64,000 nucleotides of DNA from Adiantum capillus-veneris (GCA_014529385.2 CM043958.1:78542669-78606668); one strand, 5' to 3'. Counted from the first letter of the stretch, positions 46,427 through 57,825 are shown. Numbers and translations are program-made. Notes: a model not told the origin generated them from the letters alone.

Positions 46427-47020
46427 ATATCTAACCGGCCCAAATGATTTTCTCATATTGCTTCAAAGCTTAAGCTTGCCATCTTCTCCATCTTCATTAC
46501 TATGCTATTATGCATGCTAGCAAGAAGAGTGATGATAAGTGAGGAACTAATTATTTCTCCTATGAAATGTTTCTCCCTCCTTTTCCCTACCCTCATTCCC
46601 TACTAGCTCTCTCCACCTTCGAAGGTGTTTGAGGTCTTGGGACTGAGGCTTTGGATAGTTAATGCTTTCCTCAAAGTTTATGTTATGCTCGTGATGCATG
46701 AAGCTTTCCATCTTCATTGCATCACCTAGGTCACAAGCAACACAAAGATTATATTGTAACAAGTCTCTCTTGATGGGAGAAATCATAATACAAATGCCTA
46801 TTGGAGGGGGCCCGGCTCCGCATAAATCCGGTCCTCAACTGTTGTCATATTCTCTAAATTCTCTCTCTTGCAAAAGTATTGTTCATGCCAAGTTAACTAA
46901 ATGCTATGTTTATGTTGCTAGCTTCAATTATGTTCACCCGCTATGCTCACAAAGTAATTTCTCAATAGTACTCTCTCTAATTTTTTGCTACTCTCAAGTT
47001 AATAGAACAATTCCATTACA
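46427..47020 (+). repeat. remainder of the 5' LTR of chromovirus 2
   Basis: Begins ATATCTAACCGGCCC, matching the solo LTR at about 10,550. At about 46,460 it jumps to sequence equivalent to about 11,610 of the solo LTR, then follows it to the LTR end CCATTACA at 47,020. Confidence 0.88.
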
Positions 47021-47029
47021 TTGGCATTA

Positions 47030-49001
47030 GTGCAAAAAAAGAAAGATGGTACATACCGTATGTGTGTGGAATATCGAGCACTAAAGCATATCACTATCAA
47101 AAACAAAATTCCCCGTGCCTCGGGTAGAAGATCTGTTTGATAACCTACAAGGCTCTACCTACTTCAATAGGATTGACCTTAAAAGTGGCTATCATCAAAT
47201 AAGGATTATGGATGAAGATATCATCAAATAAGGATTATGGATGAGAAAGAGCTTTTAGCTGTTCCACACGCCCTAGACACATGGAAGCACTACTTATTGG
47301 GGACTCCATTTATTCTACGAACCGACCACCAAAGTCTCAAGTATTTCATGACGCAAACCAAGCTTTCTGACAAACAAATGAGGTGGGAAAATTTTCCTTC
47401 GCAATATAATTTCCATATTGCTCACATTGCTGGTAAGCACAATCAAGTGGCTGATGCACTTTCACGATGACCAAAAGTTAATGTGGTGTCTATAGCTACT
47501 CACAATTATCTAACTTCTATGATAGATGAGTATGCTACTGACCCTGAATTTAGAGACATAATGTCAGCCCTTTCTTTGGGGAAGAAAGAGGAACCATTCA
47601 CCTTGCAGGATGGTTATCTTCCCCGCAGAAATACGCTATGTGTTACCCATTCCCCTTCGTGAGAAAATTATGTATGAATCCCATGCTCCTCCCTATGCGG
47701 GGCATAGAGGTATTCAACCTACTCTTTGAGGAGTAGAGACCTACTTCTATTGTCCTACCATGAAAGTGGATATACAAGAGTATGTTTCAAAATGTGTAGT
47801 ATGCCAAAAGACCAAGTATGATAGAGGGAAGCAACCTGGATTACTCCAGCCATTGCCTATCCCAAATTCACCATGGGAGAGTATATCCATGGATTTCATC
47901 TTTGGACTGCCCAAGTCTATCCATGGGAATACGGGAATATGGACAAAAGTTGACAGGTTTAGCAAGCAAGCACACTTTATTCTTGTCAAAAAGACTATTA
48001 AGGACACCAAATGGCAACTTTCTTCATATCACAGATTTTCAAACATCATGGATTACCAACATCCATCATGTCAAATAGAGATCCTAGAATGACCAGTAAT
48101 TTTTGGAAAGGTCTGTTTGAAAATCTAGGAACAAGATTGAATTTCTCTTTGGCCTATCACCCACAAACGAATGGCCAAAGTGAGATAGGCAATCTTACGA
48201 TACTCGATCTACTCAAGACTTATGTTACCGAAGTAGATCAACGCTCACAATGGGAAAAGTACTTATCTCTTGTAGAGTATGCCTACAATTATACTGTACA
48301 TACTTCTATAAGAAAAGCACCTTTTGAGATCATTGAGGGAAGACCTAAACGTCCCTTGCTACTCAAAGTACATGGGAAGATCTTCACTGGCTGTCGATGA
48401 GTATAGCCGTGACCTACAAGAATCCTTTCAAAAGATTAAGGAGGCTACATCCATCTCTCAACAAAGGAAAAAAGTTGTTGCTGACAAGCACAGAAGGGCC
48501 TTAAAGTTCAAGGAAAATGATTGGGTCTTACTTAAGTTTCCTAAGGCTCGATTGAGGAAAACGACGGGCAAAAATCCTACGGGCCATCAAAAGTATTATG
48601 CTAAGTTAGCAAAAAGATCCTATGGTCCTTTTCAAATCTTGAAGCCCATCAACGAGACGGCTTACCAACTCAAGTTGCCCAACCATTGGCTCATACGCAA
48701 TGCTTTTCATGTGAACCTACTCAAGCCCTACAAAGGAGAGCCACCAAGTGAACCAATTATTGAAGACCCTCCCAAAGTTGAAGACCAAGAAGAGGTGCTA
48801 CAACCCGAAGCTATCATTCGGCATGTAGACAAGGTACTCCGACATGGTAAGATTATCCGATGGTATCTTATTAAGTTCAAAAATTATCCTTTTGAAGATG
48901 CTAGATGGATGCAAGGAATACAACTTAAGGACAGTATGAACCTTGTCAATGCTTACAATGCTACATTAGAGCAAGAAAATATACAAATTTCTTTTAAATG
49001 A
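47030..49001 (+). pseudogene. chromovirus 2 pol remnants to chromodomain
   Basis: A short RT piece (KDGTYRMCVEYRALK to GYHQIR, about 47,043-47,215) is broken by stops. It jumps within a duplicated TATCATCAAATAAGGATTATGGATGA to RNase H (47,237-47,470: ELLAVPHALDTWKHYLLGT, LRTDHQSLKYFM, VADALSR, then TGA). Integrase (about 47,760-48,400) keeps CVVCQ, SMDFIFGL, a mutated MSNRDPRM (second catalytic D region, D to N just before it) and a GQSEIGN segment. The final frame 48,324-49,001 has the C-terminal region [11 protein letters not shown] and a chromodomain-like block (YLIKFKNYPFEDARWMQG, about 48,864-48,920). It is close to the 27.6-36.5 kb element. Confidence 0.9.
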
Positions 49002-49332
49002 CCCATGTTTTTGTCTTATAAGACTAGTTCTCTTTTTATTGTGCACAAAATTAAATAGTATGCATGCTTAGAATCATGTTTGTGATGACGACGTCTCTCA
49101 AACACCAAGTAGAATTTGTCACTCTACTTTGGGAGAATGAAATGGACTAAAGAGCAGACATTATTGCGGCAACTATGTCTCCCAAGCACCAAATGGATTG
49201 GTCATCCATCTTGGAAAGATGCCGTAGGGTAAAAAGGGATCCTCTACCCGCTAAGTAAGATTGACTAATGACTAAGGCTTTATCTCTTCTACCTCATAGT
49301 CGAAGACGACTATGATTTCAAGAGAGAGGTAA

Positions 49333-49446
49333 TGTCATAAAATCTAATATCTAACCAACCCAAATGATTTTCTCATATTAAACTGATCATTTAATGTGGG
49401 AGAATAAACGGGAACAAGGGTTAAGATATAGACATGTGCTTATAGA
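49333..49446 (+). repeat. start of the 3' LTR of chromovirus 2
   Basis: TGTCATAAAATCTAATATC after the purine tract AGAGAGAGGTAA. It is interrupted at 49,446 by copia C and resumes at 54,068. Confidence 0.92.
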
Positions 49447-49671
49447 TGTTAGAATTAGGGTTGCAGAAAAACCACACAGCTTGGAGAAGACGAAGGAAGC
49501 TCAAGGCACACAAATGAGTGTGTATTACTAAGTGTGCAATGGAAAGATAGATAGCCCTAGAGTGATGGGCGTATATACAATGCACGGGGGGGAAACCTCC
49601 TAAAGAGGGAAAAATTGCCACGGCGGTCCTAGTGTGTTCACACACATCACTACCACATGTATATGGTAATA
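49447..49671 (-). repeat. 3' LTR of copia C
   Basis: 225 bp; its inner end reads GGTAATA in plus orientation, with CA mutated to TA. Confidence 0.93.
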
Positions 49672-49749
49672 AATCCCCCCTGGACTGATGCGGTGAACGA
49701 GAGCTGGCACATGAGTAAAGAGAAGTGCCATGCCCTGAGGACATGATCA

Positions 49750-50590
49750 GTCCACAAAGGGGAGTAAGCCCAAAGCTTTGCAAAAATCTTTGAGCTTCTC
49801 ACGAGACAATGCCTTTGTGAAAAGGTCTGCAAGGTTGTCCTGTGTTGGCACATAAGCCAAGCTAATCTCTCGTGCTGAGAGCCTCTCCCTGACATAGTGT
49901 TAATGCACCTCAATGTGCTTTGTGTGAGCATGAAAAAATGGGTTCCTCGCAACTGCTAATGCGCTCTGACTGTCAGGGTAGATAGTGTTGGTAGTGTCCT
50001 ATCAAACACCCAAATCATCCATAAGGCGTCTGAGCCATACACACTCAACCGTAGCTGTGAAGACTGCCCTGTACTCAGCCTCAGAACTCGAAGTGGCCAC
50101 AGTAGGTTGCTTCTTTCTCAACCATGATATACATGAACTGCCAAGCATGAAACAAAAACCACTTGTGGACACTCGCATGTCAAAACAACGAGCCCAATCT
50201 GAGTCCGAAAAAGCATATAAGTCTGGCGGCAATGATCCCCCCTTGGGATAAAACAAGCCAAGATGTAAAGTGCCACTAAGGTAGCAGAAAATCCTCTTGA
50301 CAGCCTGCCAATGCTTAGACCCTGGGCTATGCATAAATTTGCTGACCTGTGAGACTGCAAACTGAATATCTAGCCTCATGTTGCATACATAAATGAGGCA
50401 GCTAACAATAGTTTGGTAAAGAGTGAGATCAGCAGGATCGCCAAACATCATATAGACTCAACTTCAAACGTGTTTCCATGGGAGTGGCAATAGGTTTGCA
50501 ATCCTCAAGTCCAAACTTACATAGCAATGTTTCTATGTAAATTTTTTGACACAAGGCAATACCACCATCACATTGCTTAAACTGTATTCC
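49750..50590 (-). pseudogene. copia C RT end and RNase H
   Basis: HHYLGIQFKQC-like start near 50,590, then the RT tail (TLYQTIVSCLIYVCN, SVQ-type VSQVSKFMHSPGSKH) and RNase H (SDSDWARCFD, SSSEAEYRAVF) in the frame 50,451-50,002. The frame then breaks (TGA after DDLGV) and the C-terminus (VPTQDNLADLFTKALSREKL, LLPFVD) ends at a stop near 49,750. The upstream RT core with YVDD is absent: near 50,600 the linker peptide runs directly into this part. Confidence 0.9.
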
Positions 50591-50599
50591 CAAATAATG

Positions 50600-52042
50600 A
50601 TGCAACGAGCGCCTGAATGAGTACGACTAGACAAAGGTGCATCGAATTTACTGTAATGCAATGTATGCATCAGCCATTTTGGCATACCTCTAGCTTGCTC
50701 ATTTTCAGCCCTTTCCTCATCAAATACATCATGTACATCTGCATCAGTAATAGGCTGATCTGTAACATTTTCAGAAACCCCCATAGGCTGTACATTTGCC
50801 TCATTGGAACTTACATTTGAACTTCTACCACTGAAAAGAGGCAACAAAGTGTCATAAATGTCCTGTGAGCTTACATTACTGTCTTCCACAAACACTACAT
50901 CCCGTGAAACCAGAATACGCTTTGTTTGTGGATGATACAACATGTAACCTTTGCTTTCAGCACTATAACTAGCAAAAATACATTTGACAGCCTTATCATC
51001 CAGTTTTCTGTGCTGTGTTTGTGGCACCAAAGCATATGCCAAACAGCCAAAAACACGCATGTGCTCAATAGAAGGCTTTCTATCATGCCATGCTTCATAT
51101 GGAGTAATAGACTGCAAAGCTTTTGTAGGACACCTGTTTAGTACATAAGTGGCACACATGATGGCCTCAAGCCAAAAGGAATGCGGCAAAGCTTGACTTT
51201 TGACCATACATTGTGCCATTTCCGTAAGTGACCTGTTTTTCCTCTCAATAACACCATTTTGCTGAGGTGTATAAGGCACTGTACATTGGTGTTTTATCCC
51301 ACGACTAGCCAGAAATGCATTAAATTCATGAGACATTTGCTTTAATGCATTTCGTAGGACACCTGTTTAGTACATAAGTGGCACACATGATGGCCTCAAG
51401 CCAAAAAGAATGCGGCAAAGCTTGACTTTTGACCATACATCGTGCCACTTCTTTAAGTGACCTGTTTTTCCTCTCAGCAACACCATTTTACTGAGGTGTA
51501 TAAGGCACTGTACATTGGTGTTTTATCCCACGACTAGCCAGAAATGCATTAAATTCATGAGACATATACTCCCCCCCTCGATCGAAACGGAGGGTGCCCA
51601 TAGTACATTTCGATACATTTTCAATCATAGCCAGAAATTGTTTGAAGCACATAAAAACTTTGGACTTCGTTTTAAGCGGAAATACCCATGCATGCCTAGA
51701 GTAGTTATCAATGAAAGTTACGAAGTAAAGGTAATTGCCCAAGGACGGAGTTTGCATGGGCCCACAAACATCACTATGCACAAGTTGCAACCCGCATGTG
51801 GCCCTAACTGAACTATCCTTTGGAAACTTTGAACGCTGCATTTTACCCAAAATACAGCCTTCACAAACATGTTTGACAAGTGCTTCAAGAGGCGGCAAAG
51901 AAGCAACCATATCAGATTTTTGCAAACACAGCAAACTGGCAAAATTCAGATGCCCAAAATGTGCATGCCACAGTTTTGCATCTGAAACAACCCTTGAATC
52001 TGCAACTGCAATTGCAAAATTTTGTCCACACTTTTCATACAA
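50600..52042 (-). pseudogene. copia C integrase with internal tandem duplication
   Basis: GAG-pre-integrase (LWHAHFGHLNFASLL, CEGCILGKM), then the integrase core with HSDVCGPM, TFIDNYSRHAWVFPLK and FDRGGEYMSHEF, to VPYTPQ and a TAA at 51,488 (CAA expected). About 229 bp are duplicated in tandem (51,125-51,336 and 51,354-51,565), so the MSHEFNAFLASRGIKHQ segment is read twice. The second pass continues with NGVIERKNRSL, VFGCLAYALVPQ and VSRDVVFVEDS, and ends at the RT deletion. Confidence 0.92.
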
Positions 52043-53540
52043 AGTGAGCTTATACAGCCCAAAAGGCCAGATGCAACAATTTCATCACCAAAACTAAGAT
52101 CATGAACTATACATCTGTCATCCACAAATTTGACTACAAGTCCAAGTCTAACAAGTGCAAATACAGACAAAAAATTCTTCTTGATCCCAAGTACATAAAG
52201 TGCATCAACAAGTATGAAAGAACTACCATTTGCAGTAGTAAGCACAATCTTTCCAACTCCTTGAACATGATAAGAGGCATTGTTGGCACAAGTGACTAAA
52301 TTCCCATGAGGGACAGACTCGAGAGAGGTGAACAATTCACGATGGGAGGTAATGTGCTTTGTTGCACCACTGTCAAAATACCACACATGTGAATCTGCAG
52401 CAACTAACATGCATGCATCATGGATAGCAGGATTGCAAGTGCACTCTGCACTAAAAGCCCATTCTACATCAACATCAGCATCACAGTCTCCTTTCACAGA
52501 AGACTCGACAATGGCTGCATTTGTAATGGAACCAACATTTGGAGTGGAACCACCCTCTTTCTTCTTAGCCTCTGTGGCCTTCAACTTAGGACACTGCTTG
52601 ATCAAGTGATCATTAGCTTTACAATAATGGCAACGCATCTTCTTTTTGCCCTTATAACTAGAATTTCCAAACGAATCGTTGCAAGTAGAAGCATTAGGAA
52701 CAGAAGTTTTGCCACTCGCAGCAGAACCATAAGAAGTGGCTGCATTGCTGTTTCCACCCTTTTTTTGAGAAGCAATAAAAGCCTGTTTGACTGCACGGTG
52801 CCTAGTCCTGGTTTTTCTGGAAAGTGACTCTTGCAACAACAATGTTCATAATGCATCAAACTTGAAAACTTCAGGATTTCCTTCGGTCATAAGTCTCCAA
52901 GTACTAGCAAAAGTCTGGTAAGAATCTGGTAAGGCATCAAGAACAGTCTGCACAAGGGAATTGTCTAAAATGACTTCATCTGCAGAAATAAGTTGCTCAT
53001 TGATATCCTTGACACCAGCAAGGAAAGTATCCACATCATCTTCCTCATGCATAATCTTCGATCCAGCTCTTTACGCAGCAAAGCAATTTTAGCCTCATTG
53101 CGGCTTGCATAAAGACTTGCTAGAATATCCCAAGCCTGTTTTGCAGATTTCGTTGCACGAATGTGAAGAGTAATGGTGCGCTTCACAGACAATGCAATCA
53201 ATACATGAGCCTGCACATCCTTTACATCCCAAGGAGCTTGTTCTGCCGTAGGCAAAACAACTCGAATAGTAGCAATCCTTGCAGCAAGACCTGTAACATC
53301 CTCAACATCGCCTACATCTTTAGAACCAGGATGTACATCAATGCCCTGCACAATATTCCAGAAGCCCTTTGACACAAGAACATGTTGCATCATATAAGCC
53401 CACATAGGGTAATTGTCCCCATCCAACCTGTCCTCAGCAGCAAACATCTTGAACACATCTGTGTTGTTGTTAGCCATGGTAAATGCTGCACTAGATGTGA
53501 AAACTGCCCGAAAAGAGGAGAAACGAAGCGAGAACAACAC
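51946..53540 (-). pseudogene. copia C gag and protease
   Basis: Gag probably starts at the ATG near 53,477 (MANNNTDVFKMFAAEDRLDGDNYPMW, the usual copia gag opening). A frameshift lies near 53,055, TGA near 52,846 (C expected), then a zinc knuckle CHYCKANDHLIKQC (about 52,640-52,600). Protease W-Y-F-D-S-G-A-T-K-H (about 52,382-52,353) keeps the catalytic D-S-G. A small deletion near 52,055 shifts frame into the GAG-pre-integrase region. Confidence 0.92.
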
Positions 53541-53825
53541 GTGCTATATAGCACAAATCGTAGAAGACTGTAAGGCACCTGTTATGCAAAAAACGATACT
53601 GACAAAAGATTTGCACAAAATGACAAAATTGCTTGTGTAGACCTGCCTGCAGTGGAAACGAAGGCCGAAATGAGCCCGAATCAGAAATCTGAGCAGACTA
53701 AGCTCTACGAGCTTATCCAAAATATTTGTCGACCTGCAAATGCTCGCCAAACCTCACTGAAATCGAAAAAAGTGAGCAGGCGTATGCTGGAGAAGTTGGT
53801 AACTAAGCTCGGGAGGACGCAACCT

Positions 53826-53837
53826 GCTCTGATACCA
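53826..53837 (-). other. primer-binding site, initiator-Met tRNA (copia C)
   Basis: Minus strand TGGTATCAGAGC, two bases from the LTR end. Confidence 0.95.
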
Positions 53838-53839
53838 AT

Positions 53840-54067
53840 TGTTGGAATTAGGGTTGCAGAGAAATGTACACAGCTTGGAGAAGATGAAGGAAGCTCAAGG
53901 CACACAAATGAGTGTGTATTACTTAGTGTGCAATGGAAAGATAGATAGCCCTAGAGTGACGGATGTATATACAATGCACGGGGGAAAGAAACTCCTAAAG
54001 AGGGAAAAAATACCCCGGCGGTCCTAGTGTGTTTAAACACATCACTACCACATGTATATGGTAACAA
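53840..54067 (-). repeat. 5' LTR of copia C
   Basis: 228 bp, TGTTGGAATTAGGG...GGTAACA in plus orientation. Confidence 0.94.
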
Positions 54068-54801
54068 TAGATCTATCTCAACACGGGGCCAATGGTAATG
54101 GGGCCCAAATGAGAGATGGTCTATTAAAGAGCAAGGCTAACCAATGGAGCATAAATACCTTAGGGCTAGCTTCATTGAAGACCTCCAATAGTTGAGTGTT
54201 AAAAGTCCTTTGACCTTAGGTAAGCTAGGGCTGAGCTTGAGGTGGGAACCCGCCCAAGCTTAAGGTGCTTGAGGCGCTTGTCGTGCTTGATGACTAAGGT
54301 GCTTGAGGTGCCTGATGACTGAGATGATTGAGATGCTTGAGGTGCTTGATGATTGAGATGCTTGTTATGCTTGAGATGCTAGGGATATACTTGAGGTGAG
54401 AACCCAGCCCAAGCTTGAGGGGCTTAAGGGCCAAGCTTGTGGTGAGAACTAGGCCCAAGGTTGAGGGGCTTGAGGTGGCACAAAAGTCAAAGCTAATCCC
54501 TACAAGGAGGGGGCGAGCCCTACAAGAGGGGGGATGAGAGAGCACATGCACTCGCACTCACACTCACACAAGGCATGCTTGGTACAAAGAAAGCAAAAGG
54601 GACACTTGTCAAGTTCCTCCTCATGTTGCCCTCATGGTGTGCTTGAAGCCTATTGGTTGGCCACCCAAGGGGTCCAATGATAAATTAGAAGATTTAATTA
54701 ATTGTTTTTACATTTATCAAGTCCTCTCTCTCAAAGGGGAAAGGGGGACACTTGTCCCAAGGCTACCCTTGTTACTTGATTTATCTCCTACTTGTGATTG
54801 G
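54068..54801 (+). repeat. remainder of the 3' LTR of chromovirus 2
   Basis: Continues the LTR from ATAGATCTATCTC and follows the solo LTR with small indels up to TTGTGATTGG (equivalent to about 11,380). There it is cut and joins helicase pseudogene sequence. It includes GAGGTGCTTGA-type repeats (54,236-54,480). Confidence 0.88.
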
Positions 54802-55370
54802 CCTTTCCATATGGGATGTGGACCAAAAGATAGGACAAAACCTTTTATCGATGCAAAAAAGCTCTTTTGAATGAGGAATCTAATCCTTCTAGTATGAATC
54901 ATCCTTCAACAAGTCATTAAGGGCTTTCTGAGACTATCATCAGAGAAGAGGATGAAAATGGCTCTTCTAGGTGACCACTAAAGAGAACGAGTTCACTTGA
55001 GCGATGGATGTAAGGGATTACCCCAGGTACGATGCTGATGGATTTGGACTCTTGTATGAAGACAAAGGCGTTGAAGAGGAGCTTGAAATTGAGCTCAATG
55101 AGGATGCACTAGCCTTCTTAAGAGGGCAAACAAGGTGTCACCTATCAAAATCATAAGAAATATAGAGGGTTCATTTCAGAGAGCTGCAATGACACAATCT
55201 GCTTTAGCCACAAAGGGGGGAGAGAGAGTTGTGAAAGTAGCAACAAAGGACCATGCTCGATTCCATCCGGAAAGATCTGAATCGTCCTTGGAAAGGTTTG
55301 TGCCAGAGATAGGAGAGTGGCATCTCATTCAAGTACGTACTACGAGGTGCACGACTATGCATTGGTAAGG
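54802..55370 (+). pseudogene. PRP22/DHX8-type DEAH helicase pseudogene, right part (S1-to-helicase linker)
   Basis: Across frames: WDVDQKIGQNLLSMQKSS (54,816-54,869), GLSETIIREEDENGSSR then TGA and PLKRTSSLERWM (about 54,926-55,015). Next RDYPRYDADGFGLLYEDKG and EEELEIELNED..AFLRGQT (about 55,016-55,135), SPIKIIRNIEGSFQRAA (55,136-55,190), then QQRTMLDSIRKDLNRPW (about 55,240-55,290) and GE.HL. The order, especially TMLDSI.KDLNRPW, is that of the linker before the DEAH helicase core of DHX8/PRP22. It stops before any ATPase motif. It overlaps copy 1 at the DVDQ segment, so it continues the tandem copy broken at 41,825. Confidence 0.92.
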
Positions 55371-55494
55371 ACCCATATAGTGGCAAAGACAAAAGTTTTC
55401 CCATTGTTGATGCTATAAAAATATGACTAAATATAACCCCTTCAATTTAAAACTAAGCATCATGTAAGGAGCACCTCATTGTTGAAGTCTCTCT

Positions 55495-55947
<453 letters not shown>

Positions 55948-57594
55948 ATGACCGAGCTCTTAGAAGAACAGAAGATGCAGCTTGCGGCCTTTCATGCTGT
56001 AGGGCGATGGGCGGCTCTGATGCTAAGCTCTTTTCTTGCCAAATTGCAAGGCATGGTTCGAGCTCTCATGGTGTGGTTGATTTCCGCAGGCCCTATGCCC
56101 ACTCATATCGCCTTCATCATGGATGGAAACCGCCGCTTTGCAGATCGCCTCCATGTAGACCGCCGCATCGGCCACTCTCACGGGTATGATGCCCTCCTTG
56201 GCACCCTGAAAGATTGCTTTGATCTTCATGTTAAAATTGTCACCCTCTTTGCCTTCAGTATTGACAATTTTCAACGATCTCCTGATGAGGTTTCTGCACT
56301 TATGGACCTCATGCAATCTAAGCTCGAAATTCTCGTTGAAAAGCAGGGTTTAGCTAGTGAATACGGCATTCGTGTTCAAGTTCTTGGAGATTTGAACCTC
56401 CTACCTGAAGCAGTTAGAATGGCTGCAGAGAAAGCTATGGCTGTTACCAGGAGCAATAGCTCTCTGGTTCTCAACCTTTGTATTTCTTACACTTCCACTC
56501 ATGAAATCGTGCATTCAATTCAACAGACATGCAATAATTTTCTGGCTGCCTGGAGTGCATCGTGCGAGCGACGCAGTCATCCCTTGCAAAGTAAAGCTAA
56601 CAGTGGTGTAACAGATGGCAACAATGTTTTAGAAAATGGTTTCCACATCATGAGGGATGGAAAGGGTGACTATGATGAGCTGGCGGTTTCTAAGTATGAT
56701 CGTACAAATGGATGCAACGAGGTCAGTGCAGATCGTTTCTTTGACGCAAATAGAAAGGAGCATTTAAATGGAAATGGAATTTCTGGTTGCGAGGATGAAG
56801 TGATGGTTGGAGAGAAGAAGATGGCTGATTCAATAATGTTGGGCAGAGTTAAAAGGTCTTTTTTTGCACCCGCCACCGATGTGACTTGTTCCGTAGGTTT
56901 GAGAAATCGTAACCAAACAAAAGCAGGAGTTTTGGATAATTGGGGGGCGCAGAATCTACTGGTTGATGAACAATGTAGTTTTGATGTGTATTTTCAAACA
57001 GATATCTGTGCTAATGAGCTCAGAAGCTATCTAAAAAGAGCCAAGCCTGCTCCAATTGGAGACGAGTCCATGCCAAGAGAGGACGATGTCTATGAGGCAG
57101 ATCATGACAATGCGGCTCGTGAGATTGTGGACCCTCACACAAGTGACGTGAGTCCTTCTATCTCAAGTAATTCTTCAGCAATCTGTCGGTGCAATCATCC
57201 GCATCAGTTTCATTCTAGTGAAAACCTGGCAGAAACTGATTCTTTGTCCACTACTTGTGGCAAGTCCTGTTACTCACATGATAGGATTTTGAAAGTGGTC
57301 AAAGACTGTGTGTCAGAAAAGGAGATAGAAAAGAACTTGTATACTTTTCCTTGTCCCCCTCCAGATCTTCTTATTCGAACATCGGGTGAGACCCGCCTCA
57401 GTAATTTTCTCCTGTGGCAAACTTCTTTTTCTCATCTGGCTTTTTGTAAAGTCTTATGGCCAGAGTTTTCATTCTGGCACCTCTTTTTCATCATTCTTGA
57501 GTATCAAAGGGCTTTCCCTTCTCTGTTGAGGAAGAGGCAATGCTATGATTCAGAGTCATGGAGACATCATGAACATATGGGAACTTTTGACTAG
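55948..57594 (+). CDS. CPT: cis-prenyltransferase (dehydrodolichyl diphosphate synthase family) with a large insertion
   Basis: A 548-residue intronless frame. These enzymes extend allylic diphosphates with isopentenyl diphosphate in cis, making dolichol-type polyprenols, usually at the ER. Residues 20-47 form a hydrophobic helix fitting membrane association. Motifs: HIAFIMDGNRRFA (53-65, catalytic D59), GHSHGYDAL (75-83), TLFAFSIDNFQRSPDEV (99-115, with D-N-F where E-N-W is commoner), VLGDLNLLP (145-153), LNLCISYTSTHEI (175-187) and DLLIRTSGETRLSNFLLWQ (473-491, with R477, E481, R483, S485). LWPEFSFWHL closes the fold. Between 190 and about 458 lies a hydrophilic stretch; relatives have some 40 residues there, so about 240 are extra. 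The start fits the context GCGCACCATGA and gives the full N-terminal helix. Stop TAG at 57,592. The gene appears intact. Confidence 0.93.
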   Translation: MTELLEEQKMQLAAFHAVGRWAALMLSSFLAKLQGMVRALMVWLISAGPMPTHIAFIMDGNRRFADRLHVDRRIGHSHGYDALLGTLKDCFDLHVKIVTLFAFSIDNFQRSPDEVSALMDLMQSKLEILVEKQGLASEYGIRVQVLGDLNLLPEAVRMAAEKAMAVTRSNSSLVLNLCISYTSTHEIVHSIQQTCNNFLAAWSASCERRSHPLQSKANSGVTDGNNVLENGFHIMRDGKGDYDELAVSKYDRTNGCNEVSADRFFDANRKEHLNGNGISGCEDEVMVGEKKMADSIMLGRVKRSFFAPATDVTCSVGLRNRNQTKAGVLDNWGAQNLLVDEQCSFDVYFQTDICANELRSYLKRAKPAPIGDESMPREDDVYEADHDNAAREIVDPHTSDVSPSISSNSSAICRCNHPHQFHSSENLAETDSLSTTCGKSCYSHDRILKVVKDCVSEKEIEKNLYTFPCPPPDLLIRTSGETRLSNFLLWQTSFSHLAFCKVLWPEFSFWHLFFIILEYQRAFPSLLRKRQCYDSESWRHHEHMGTFD

Positions 57595-57825
57595 CCAATG
57601 AAATGTACTAAATGGTTGAGTCATCTTTTCTCATTCTAACCAGAGGGAGCTTGGTATTGTCATATTGCACTCTTGTTTTGTGTGCTCCAAGAAGACCATG
57701 CTGTGGCTTTAAAACTAGAAGTCTAGAAAGAATGTTTTTGTGGTGGGTTATTTTATTTTTCTTTCATGTCAAACAATATATACATACATATGTTTTTATA
57801 TATATGTACAGTAGCCATTATGTGC

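Larger units (their letters stand above)
49447..54067 (-). mobile_element. copia copy C, minus strand, TSD ATAGA
   Basis: 4,621 bp, flanked by perfect ATAGA (49,442-49,446 and 54,068-54,072). The uninterrupted target is visible in the solo LTR at 10,649. LTRs are 49,447-49,671 and 53,840-54,067. The primer site is at 53,826-53,837, and a purine tract (minus strand CCAGGGGGGATT) lies beside the left LTR. It keeps gag, protease, integrase and RNase H, but has lost the RT palm and has a 229-bp duplication within integrase. It is the fullest gag-to-integrase copy of this family here. Confidence 0.95.
41826..54801 (+). mobile_element. chromovirus 2, internally deleted, hosting copia B and C
   Basis: The 5' LTR is 41,826-41,844 plus 46,427-47,020, split by copia B and missing about 1 kb at 46,460 relative to the solo LTR. 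Near 47,022-47,035 the primer site (TGGCATTAG remnant) runs straight into RT coding, so leader, gag and protease are gone. The interior (47,021-49,332) keeps RT, RNase H, integrase and chromodomain pieces. The 3' LTR is 49,333-49,446 plus 54,068-54,801, split by copia C and truncated at its 3' end against the helicase pseudogene. No matching duplication is expected at the right because that edge is deleted; CCATA (41,821-41,825) is the left candidate. Confidence 0.9.
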
